Source: an uncultured Bacteroidales bacterium (GTDB lineage Bacteria > Bacteroidota > Bacteroidia > Bacteroidales > Bacteroidaceae). From it: 64,000 nt of DNA. The notes beneath the pieces are model-generated. The model did not search any database, was not told where the DNA came from, and saw only the letters and a program-made list of their open reading frames with translations. Each line of letters starts with the position of its first letter. Position 1 is the stretch's first letter. Of the stretch, positions 57,372 through 64,000 are shown in pieces. Location of the stretch: assembly GCA_902787575.1 (NCBI GenBank), contig CADAGX010000014.1, positions 46,298-110,297 of the forward strand, given 5' to 3'. A program made the translations under genes and the position numbers.

Positions 57372-60029
57372 ATGATAAAAAAAGTATTGTGCCTCGTCAC
57401 ACTTGCGGCACTTGCGCTCGGAACCAATGCCAGCGATGCAGATTTCTTCACACCAGTAAAAACCAACGCCCTGCGCCTGCCATCGGTGCCGCTGGCTGTT
57501 GTTGATCCGTATTTCTCCATTTGGACACAGTACGATCACCTCTACGACGGCTCGACAGAACACTGGTCGGGCCACACGTCGAAGCCACTGACTGGCGTAC
57601 TGCGCGTGGACGGAAAAGCCTATCGCTTCATGGGTGTCTGCAACGAGACCATCCTACCTACTGCCGTAGAAGGAAACTGGAGCGGCCAGTACACCAACAC
57701 CACACCTTCCGCCAAGTGGATAGACGTGGACTTCGACGATTCGTCGTGGAAGACGGGTCAGGCTGCATTTGGCGGAGGCGACAACAGCTACAAGAACATT
57801 AACACCGACTGGAATGGCTCGAGCGGCGACATTTGGGTGCGCCGAACCTTCGAACTCTCGAACGTGGACCCGAACAGTGCCTACTCCGTCATCTATAAGC
57901 ACGACGACACCTTTGAACTGTATCTCAACGGCACACGAATTGCCAACACGGGCTACAGCTGGAACGTATCGGGCGCTAAGGTGGATATCACACCCGACAT
58001 GCTGCGCACGGGCAAGAACGTGCTGGCTGCGCACTGCCACAATGCAACCGGCGGCGCATACGTGGACTTCGGCCTCTTCAGAAACGTGATGCAGGAAGCG
58101 GTGCAGACAAGATGCGTGGTTATGCCCACTAGCACTTACTACTCGTTCCGCTGCGGCGACGTGGACCTCGACCTCGTCTTTACGACGCCTTTTGTGATGA
58201 AAGACTTGGACCTCTTCTGCACGCCCATCGTTTACATCTCGTATCAGGCCAAAGCCAACGACGGCAAGGAACACGATGTGGAAGTTTACATCGAGACATC
58301 GTCCGAACTGGCAGTCAGAAATACAACTCAGAAAGCCGTGGCCATACGTCAGGCCACCGGGCCGCTCACCTATCTGCGTGTCGGAAATCAGGAACAGAAC
58401 CCGCTAAGCCACTCGTCCGACATCGTAGACTGGGGTTACTTCTATCTGGCTAAAGAAAACGTAGATAAGAAAACGCTCGGCCTGAAGCTGCACAAAGACA
58501 TATTGGACGAGTTCCTGCAGAATGGCAACGTGACGCCCGCAGTGGGACAGCGCACCTCGGTGAACGGCATCTACTATTCGATGGTTTACGTAGACAGTCT
58601 GGGAACTGTGGACAGCGATGGCGCACGCGACTTCACGATGCTAGGCTACGACGACACGTACAGCATTCAGTACCACGGCCAAAACCGCAGGGGATACTGG
58701 ACACAAAACGGGAAAGTGACCATCCGACAGCGCTTCGAGAACCTGCAGGCGAACTACGACAGCATTATGACGCTCTGTCGCGAGCAGGACTTGCAGATAT
58801 ACAACGACGCATTCGAGTACGGCGGCGCCAAGTATGCCGAAATCTGCTGCGCTGTATACCGGCAGGCTAACGCTGCACACAAACTGGTGACAGACACCAA
58901 GGGAAATCTGATGTATATGAGCAAGGAGAACACCAGCGGAGGATTCATCAACACACTCGATGTAACCTACCCGTCGGAGCCGCTCTACCTCATCTACAAC
59001 TGCGACTTGGCTAAAGCCATGCTTACGCCCGTATTCGAATACACGGCGCTCGGCAAATGGCACGGCAAGTGGGCCAACCACGATCTGGGCAACTACCCGA
59101 GGGCAAACGGTCAGACCTACGGCGGCTCCATGCCGGTAGAGGAATGCGGCAACGCGCTGACACTGATGGCGGCCATCGCACGCATAGACAATGACCTCGA
59201 CTACGTGGAGCGCTACTGGAGTATTATGACGGGCTGGGCCGATTATCTGGTGGAGAACGGCAAGGACCCCGAAAACCAGCTTTGCACGGACGACTTCATG
59301 GGCAAGTCGGAGCGCAATGCCAACCTCGCCGTGAAAGCCATCATGGGCGTGGCCTCGTACAGCGAACTGGCTAACATGCTCGGCAAGACTGAGACGGCCA
59401 CCGAATACATGGAGAAAGCACAGGAAATGACAACATACTGGTCGCGCAACGCGCTCTCCACCACCGGCGGCACACACTATCTGCTCAACTTTGGCGCAGA
59501 CGGTGCCACCTGGAGCAACAAATACAACATGGTGTGGGACAAACTGTGGGGTTGGAACCTATTTAAAAGCGTACGCACGCGCGAACTGGCATTCTACCAG
59601 AACAAGATGACGACCTACGGCCTGCCACTTGACAACCGCCAGAGCCATTGCAAGAACGATTGGCACATGTGGACAGCATCGCTCACAGACACCAAAACGG
59701 CGCTGGCACGCTACATAAACCCGATGTGGAAGTTCATCAACGAGTGTCCCACACGTGTGCCCGTCACCGACTGCCACTTCTGCAGCAACGCCTCGCGCAG
59801 TCTCTTCCATGCCCGCAGCGTGGTGGGTGGATACTGGATGGTGGTATTCATGAATAAGTTCTTGGCAGGCGAGCTGACACCCACACCCATCATGCCTACC
59901 ATGGCACCGGCCATCAACACACTGCCGCAGTATTTCGACCTCGAAGGCCGCAAACTCAGCACGCCGCCCGCCAGCGGCATCTACCTGATGCGAGACACCA
60001 ATGGCCGCACCCGCAAGATTGCAAACTAA
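57372..60029 (+). CDS. DUF4964/DUF5127/DUF4965/DUF1793 family exported protein with a T9SS-like tail
   Basis: 885 residues with a signal peptide (LCLVTLAALALGTNAS). The start (RLPSVPLAVVDPYFSIWTQYDHLYDG and HWSGHTSKPLTGVLRVDG) and the helical second half (GGSMPVEECGNALTLMAAIA, LCTDDFMGKSERNANLAVKAIMG) match the glutaminase-A-like family built of these four DUFs; many members occur in glycan-degradation loci and the activity is unclear. Inserted near 95-235 is a jelly-roll (WIDVDFDDSSWKTGQAAFGG, DDTFELYLNGTRI) similar to GH2-type sugar-binding domains. The end (YFDLEGRKLSTPPASGIYL) looks like a T9SS sorting tail. The GLUG cargo gene follows 47 bp downstream with no visible promoter, so they may be co-transcribed. 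Confidence 0.82.
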   Translation: MIKKVLCLVTLAALALGTNASDADFFTPVKTNALRLPSVPLAVVDPYFSIWTQYDHLYDGSTEHWSGHTSKPLTGVLRVDGKAYRFMGVCNETILPTAVEGNWSGQYTNTTPSAKWIDVDFDDSSWKTGQAAFGGGDNSYKNINTDWNGSSGDIWVRRTFELSNVDPNSAYSVIYKHDDTFELYLNGTRIANTGYSWNVSGAKVDITPDMLRTGKNVLAAHCHNATGGAYVDFGLFRNVMQEAVQTRCVVMPTSTYYSFRCGDVDLDLVFTTPFVMKDLDLFCTPIVYISYQAKANDGKEHDVEVYIETSSELAVRNTTQKAVAIRQATGPLTYLRVGNQEQNPLSHSSDIVDWGYFYLAKENVDKKTLGLKLHKDILDEFLQNGNVTPAVGQRTSVNGIYYSMVYVDSLGTVDSDGARDFTMLGYDDTYSIQYHGQNRRGYWTQNGKVTIRQRFENLQANYDSIMTLCREQDLQIYNDAFEYGGAKYAEICCAVYRQANAAHKLVTDTKGNLMYMSKENTSGGFINTLDVTYPSEPLYLIYNCDLAKAMLTPVFEYTALGKWHGKWANHDLGNYPRANGQTYGGSMPVEECGNALTLMAAIARIDNDLDYVERYWSIMTGWADYLVENGKDPENQLCTDDFMGKSERNANLAVKAIMGVASYSELANMLGKTETATEYMEKAQEMTTYWSRNALSTTGGTHYLLNFGADGATWSNKYNMVWDKLWGWNLFKSVRTRELAFYQNKMTTYGLPLDNRQSHCKNDWHMWTASLTDTKTALARYINPMWKFINECPTRVPVTDCHFCSNASRSLFHARSVVGGYWMVVFMNKFLAGELTPTPIMPTMAPAINTLPQYFDLEGRKLSTPPASGIYLMRDTNGRTRKIAN

Positions 60030-60076
60030 GAACGCAATAAAAACCCTTTTATTTACTAACTTAATTACAAACAAAC

Positions 60077-63000
60077 ATGAAACAAAAGATTCTTTTGCTC
60101 ATCTTCGCTCTCTTTGCCGGAGTGGGCATAATGAAAGCCGAAGAGTACTACCTCGTAGGAGGCTGTACAGACAGCGGATGGAGCGCCGGTGTATGGGAAA
60201 GAAGTGCCGTACGTGCTTATCCGACTGGAGCCAGCACTTGGGCATGTGCCCTGAAACTTACCACCGGCGAAGGCGATGACGGGCGCTTCAAGATTCCCAA
60301 CACATCAGGTGGATGGGATGGCTTCTGGGCTCCCGCGCAAGGAACTGTGTTGACCTCTGAATGGACAGACCTCAACACCAGCGGCGAAGGCGACAATAAA
60401 TTTTGCGTGGCCGAGGAAGGATATTACCTCGTGACATTCGACACCGCCACAAAGAAGATTAAGGCAGAAAAACTGACGGCTCCCGCCAAAGTTGGCGACT
60501 ACTACCAGATTGGCACCTTGAGCGACTACTACTGGTTTGCTGCCTACATCGCCACAGACGACACAAAGAATGCGAAGGCACAACTGACGGCCGACCTCGA
60601 CTTCAGCGGCGCCGCATTCCTGCCTCTGGCTTCCGACAAGCACAAGTTCAAAGGCGAATTTGACGGACAGACTCACGCCATCAACAATGCCACACTCGAC
60701 TGCGCTTACAACTTCGTCGGACTATTCACATACATTGGTGACGGAGCATACATTCACGACCTCACCATCGGCGCCAGCTGCTCCTTCAAGGGAAATGCCA
60801 AGGTGGCCGGAATCGCTGGTTTTGCACGCGACGGAGGCACCGTGACGCTGACAAACGTCATCAACTGCGCCACCATAACCGGAAGCAACGAGGGCAAAAA
60901 CATCAATGCTGCCGGACTTATTGGCTGCTCAGAAGATGGCACTAAGATTATTGCCACCAACTGTGCCAACGCAGGTAATGTTTCTGGCGCCAACGAATGC
61001 GCCGCATTCTGCGGCTGGTGCCAAGGCGGAACCACCTTCACAAACTGCTGGAACGTGGGTGACATCTCGGGTATTGACGGCTCTAATCAATTATATCGCA
61101 ACAATTCGGCTGCAATCGTGAATTGCTTCGACCTCACCGCAATCGGAAATCAGGGCACGAAGATGGAGAAAGCCAAGATGTCCACGGGCGAATTCTGCTA
61201 TATACTGAACGGCAACCAGAGCAGCATCAATTGGTATCAGGCTGTCGGTACAGACAATATACCTTATCCCTTCGCATCACACGGACAAGTCTATGCCAAT
61301 GGAGAGCTGAAGTGCGACGGCACGAGCGCAGGCGGAGCACTGACATACTCCAACTCCAACGAGTCTGTCATTCCACCTCACACCTTCGGCGCAAACGGCA
61401 TGTGCTCTGTTTGTAATCATGCCGGTGCTCAGCCCACGCTGACAGACGGCGTTTACCAGATTGCAAACATTGGCAACCTCTTCTGGTTCTCCAATTTCGT
61501 GAACGAAGGCAACACCGCAGCCAACGCAGCCCTGACGGCAGACGTGGAGCAGGGAACAGTGGAACTCCAGCCCATCGGCAACCCCTCGAATCTCTATAGC
61601 GGTACGTTCGACGGTAAGTTCAACAGCGTGACTCTGAACATGAACAATGCTTCGTCCGACTACCAAGGCCTCTTTGGTGCAGTGACCGGCGGTGCCACGT
61701 TCAAGAATCTTATCGTCAAAGGCTCTGTAAAAGGCAAGGCTTCTGTGGGTGGTATCGTAGGCGGTAGTACTGGTGGTGGTACAATTACGTTCACAAACTG
61801 CGGAAACGAAGCAGAAGTTACGGCAAGTGGTAAAAACGGTGCCGGCCTTTTCGGCGTGAACATGCTTAGTGCAGCCACTGTAACCTTTACGAATTGCTAC
61901 AACACAGGCGACATCACCTCTAGCAGCGAAGGTGGAGCCATCTCTGGCTGGATTGGCGATGGCAGCAAGGGTTCTGCAGTAACAAGCTGCTTCAACATTG
62001 GTAAAATCACGAACGGCGACTTCGTACGTAGCAACGGCGGTAAACTTACCAACACCTACGACAAGCGTAATGGCGAAGCTGAGATTGCAAGTGGCGAACT
62101 CTGCTATAACCTCAACGGTAATCAGGCTAACATTGCCTTCTATCAGACCATCGGTACGGATGCATATCCGACACTGATTAGCTCGCGCGGCCAGGTGTAC
62201 AGACTGGAAGGTCCCACCTATGCCAACACGAACGAGGTGGACGGCGTGTTCCAAATCTCCAACCCCTACGAGCTGATAGCATTCAGCAAGTATGTGAACG
62301 CTGGCAACAATTCGGCCAACGGACGTCTGACGGCAGACATCGACATGAAGGATGTGGCTAACTTCACTCCCATCGGTCTCTTCTCTGACGATCCCGTATA
62401 CAATCCTCCCACACCTTCCTACAACGGTACGTTCGATGGCAACAACCACGTCATCAAGAACCTGACCATCACGCTCGACGAGCCGTTCGAGGCTGGTCTC
62501 TTCAGCCGTTGCGTGGGTAGCTCGAGCGTTAGCAACCTTGGTATCATCGGTGCCAACATCACCAGCAACGCCGGTATCCGTACTGGTGTGATTGCCGGTC
62601 TTACTTCCACAAAGATCAGAGGCTGCTACACACAGGATGTGACCATCACAACATCGAACGCACAGAAAGGTGGTATTGCAGGCGTATTCTATACAAGCGG
62701 CGCCAGCCCCACCAAGTGCTACACGACCTATGAGACACTTGGTACGATGGATTCCGGCGCAGGAGCTGACGTTAGCTTCGCAGGCAGCGATGTAACCACG
62801 ATGGGCCCCACCGGCGAACTCTGCTGGAAACTTACAGACGACTCCTTCAAACCCACTGCTGCATGGCGTCAGAACATCGGCACAGACGAATATCCCACAC
62901 GCGACACCTCTCACGGCTTCGTACAGAAGATTTCTGCTGCTGGCTACGCCACTCAGAGCTTGGCCGAGGATGTAACCATTCCCGCTGGCATGAAGGCTTA

Positions 63001-63457
63001 CGCCGGCAAGGTGAACGGTCAGTACATGACGCTCACTGAGATTGAGAACAAGATTCCGGCCAACACCGGTGTAGTGCTTGAGGCAGCAGCAGGCTTCTAC
63101 AGCTTCATTCCTACCACAGGCGCAGCAGCCGTAGCCGACAATGACCTCGTGGCTGCTGTAGAAAAAGTTACTAAAGCTAACATCAAAGGCAACTATGTGC
63201 TGGCCGTTGTGGACGAGGTTGTAGGTTTCTATGAGGCCACCAACGCTGCAGCGCTGGCAGCCGGCAAGGCATACCTGCCTGCAAGTGCTGTTACCGCTGG
63301 CGTGAAGGCTGTAACGTTCGGCACTCCTACGAGTCTAATTTCTCCCATCGAGGAGAAGGAAGAGGGAGCTCCCGTCATCTACGATCTCTCTGGCCGCCGC
63401 GTGGAGAAAGCCACGAAGGGCCTGTATATCATCAATGGTAAAAAGATCCTGAAATAA
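60077..63457 (+). CDS. GLUG-repeat secreted protein with a T9SS tail
   Basis: 1126 residues with a signal peptide (LLIFALFAGVGIMKAEE). The first ~115 residues (YYLVGGCTDSGWSAG, FAPAQG-like FWAPAQGTV, EEGYYLVTFD) resemble the sugar-binding domains of SusE/SusF-type proteins. A long set of GLUG-like units follows (VGLFTYIGDG, YQGLFGAVTGG, ASVGGIVGGSTGG, VIAGLTSTK), spaced by CYNTGDI/CFNIG-type turns, from about 150 to 900. The last part (APVIYDLSGRRVEKATKGLYI) is a T9SS sorting tail. GLUG proteins are often adhesins or peptidase-linked, but no enzyme domain is visible here. The small gene 63459-63629 begins one base after the stop. Confidence 0.85.
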   Translation: MKQKILLLIFALFAGVGIMKAEEYYLVGGCTDSGWSAGVWERSAVRAYPTGASTWACALKLTTGEGDDGRFKIPNTSGGWDGFWAPAQGTVLTSEWTDLNTSGEGDNKFCVAEEGYYLVTFDTATKKIKAEKLTAPAKVGDYYQIGTLSDYYWFAAYIATDDTKNAKAQLTADLDFSGAAFLPLASDKHKFKGEFDGQTHAINNATLDCAYNFVGLFTYIGDGAYIHDLTIGASCSFKGNAKVAGIAGFARDGGTVTLTNVINCATITGSNEGKNINAAGLIGCSEDGTKIIATNCANAGNVSGANECAAFCGWCQGGTTFTNCWNVGDISGIDGSNQLYRNNSAAIVNCFDLTAIGNQGTKMEKAKMSTGEFCYILNGNQSSINWYQAVGTDNIPYPFASHGQVYANGELKCDGTSAGGALTYSNSNESVIPPHTFGANGMCSVCNHAGAQPTLTDGVYQIANIGNLFWFSNFVNEGNTAANAALTADVEQGTVELQPIGNPSNLYSGTFDGKFNSVTLNMNNASSDYQGLFGAVTGGATFKNLIVKGSVKGKASVGGIVGGSTGGGTITFTNCGNEAEVTASGKNGAGLFGVNMLSAATVTFTNCYNTGDITSSSEGGAISGWIGDGSKGSAVTSCFNIGKITNGDFVRSNGGKLTNTYDKRNGEAEIASGELCYNLNGNQANIAFYQTIGTDAYPTLISSRGQVYRLEGPTYANTNEVDGVFQISNPYELIAFSKYVNAGNNSANGRLTADIDMKDVANFTPIGLFSDDPVYNPPTPSYNGTFDGNNHVIKNLTITLDEPFEAGLFSRCVGSSSVSNLGIIGANITSNAGIRTGVIAGLTSTKIRGCYTQDVTITTSNAQKGGIAGVFYTSGASPTKCYTTYETLGTMDSGAGADVSFAGSDVTTMGPTGELCWKLTDDSFKPTAAWRQNIGTDEYPTRDTSHGFVQKISAAGYATQSLAEDVTIPAGMKAYAGKVNGQYMTLTEIENKIPANTGVVLEAAAGFYSFIPTTGAAAVADNDLVAAVEKVTKANIKGNYVLAVVDEVVGFYEATNAAALAAGKAYLPASAVTAGVKAVTFGTPTSLISPIEEKEEGAPVIYDLSGRRVEKATKGLYIINGKKILK

Positions 63458-63458
63458 T

Positions 63459-63629
63459 ATGAAGAAGATGTATTTATCGCCTGCTATGGAAGTAGCTTTC
63501 GTACAGGCCACAGAGATTCTTGCAGCCAGCTTGCCAATCGGCAAGGGCACAGTTTCCGGCGGCGACGCGCTGGGTAAAGAAAATAACTGGGACATCTTCG
63601 GCGGCGAAGACGAAGAAGATGCCGAATAA
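63459..63629 (+). CDS. Small 56-residue protein, second copy of the MKxxYxxPxM type
   Basis: ATG at 63459, a single base after the GLUG gene's TAA, so translation is probably coupled. The protein starts MKKMYLSPAMEVAFVQATEI, continues LAASLPIGKG, GGDALGKENNWDIF and ends in an acidic run GGEDEEDAE. It shares the short basic start, Y-x-x-P-x-M, the beta-type run and the (L/V)A-S turn with the gene at 20874-21047; the tails differ but both hold Trp. There is no signal peptide. A strong terminator follows at 63656. Function unknown; the tight link to a T9SS cargo gene is the main clue. Confidence 0.75.
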   Translation: MKKMYLSPAMEVAFVQATEILAASLPIGKGTVSGGDALGKENNWDIFGGEDEEDAE

Positions 63630-63655
63630 CGTGACTTGAATCACGCACAATCAAT

Positions 63656-63685
63656 AAAGGCGGGCTATTTGCCCGCCTTTATTAT
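63656..63685 (+). terminator. Terminator of the GLUG/small-protein unit
   Basis: AAAGGCGGGC and GCCCGCCTTT form a perfect 10 bp stem with loop TATTT, followed by ATTATTTC. Confidence 0.85.
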
Positions 63686-63718
63686 TTCTATAAGTGACGC
63701 TATACTAACCCTAAACTA

Positions 63719-63791
63719 TCCCGGAAATCCCAGATAACCTCAGGATTTCCGGGATTCTTATATTCTCTAGAAACTCTGACAACTCAGAGTT
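63719..63791. other. Two inverted repeats in the gap before the rRNA operon
   Basis: TCCCGGAAATCC (63719-63730) and GGATTTCCGGGA (63743-63754) are exact inverted copies; AACTCTGA (63772-63779) and TCAGAGTT (63784-63791) are another pair. TCCGAGT-type short repeats continue to 63838. No gene is visible between 63630 and 63904. Confidence 0.7.
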
Positions 63792-63862
63792 CTCCGAGTA
63801 CTCAGATTATTCCGAGTCCTCCGAGTCCTCCGATTACTCCCCCGTCCCACCAAAACACAAGA

Positions 63863-63893
63863 AGCCCCCGTGCAACATCCTTGCACGGGGGCT
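63863..63893 (-). terminator. Terminator of the leftward rRNA operon
   Basis: AGCCCCCGTGCA and TGCACGGGGGCT form a perfect 12 bp stem 12 bp past the 5S 3' end; on the minus strand it is followed by TCTTGTGTTTTGG. Confidence 0.75.
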
Positions 63894-63904
63894 CTCGCTC
63901 GAAA

Positions 63905-64000
<96 letters not shown>

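Noticed and set aside
61277-62914. A 545-codon minus-strand frame
   Set aside because: Antisense to the GLUG repeats; the frame reflects repeat codon structure only.

Overview
This window reads as a chromosome segment from a Bacteroidales bacterium, most likely a Prevotella relative (family Prevotellaceae). Four things point there. A complete type IX secretion (T9SS) cluster in the order porP-porK-porL-porM-porN lies at 33.9-40.1 kb. Several large secreted proteins end in a T9SS-type sorting tail of the form Y/F-D-L-x-G-R ... G-[IL]-Y. Many genes are preceded by the Bacteroidetes sigma pattern TTG - about 20 bp - TAnnTTTG. The window also holds GH3, GH78 and GH92 enzymes, fasciclin lipoproteins and CotH-type proteins typical of the group. 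Genus is inference from these features; no database was searched.

Left part (1-20.2 kb): the tail of a GH3 enzyme; a leftward lptF/G-like permease - ribBA - aminotransferase operon; a tRNA-Met; a rightward GH3 beta-glucosidase plus SGNH hydrolase pair; then a leftward block with a fasciclin lipoprotein, a 1636-residue protein with four discoidin-like repeats, a CotH/GLUG/discoidin protein and a small His-rich exported protein.

Middle (20.2-33.8 kb): a repeat-rich stretch holds a 57-residue small gene between two inverted ~84 bp repeats. Next to it is a secreted discoidin/GLUG protein whose signal peptide is out of frame at a G7 tract and whose sorting tail is lost in repeat sequence. A second repeat-rich gap carries a perfect 28 bp inverted repeat around an AT-rich core. 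Then come a GalM-like lipoprotein, a FadL-type porin, a second CotH/lamin-tail cargo protein, and a three-gene run of a Tat-exported aldo/keto reductase with Fe-S motifs, a covalent-FMN-type protein and an MBL hydrolase.

Right part (33.9-64 kb): the T9SS core operon, priA, a Sel1 protein, a remarkable continuous reading frame joining a cation/proton antiporter to a secreted subtilase with a T9SS tail, a GH78 - LolD-like ATPase - CvfB - SGNH run, a second fasciclin lipoprotein, GH92, a DUF4964/DUF4965-type protein with a T9SS tail, and a GLUG-repeat cargo protein followed one base later by a second small gene of the same type as the 57-residue one. The window ends inside a 5S rRNA read leftwards, so an rRNA operon lies to the right.

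The common theme is export across the outer membrane: the window encodes much of the T9SS motor and core plus at least five likely cargoes, together with glycan-acting enzymes. No SusC/SusD pair is present. The most unusual items are the antiporter-subtilase fusion, the two small genes each next to a GLUG cargo gene, and the G7-tract frame break in a signal peptide.
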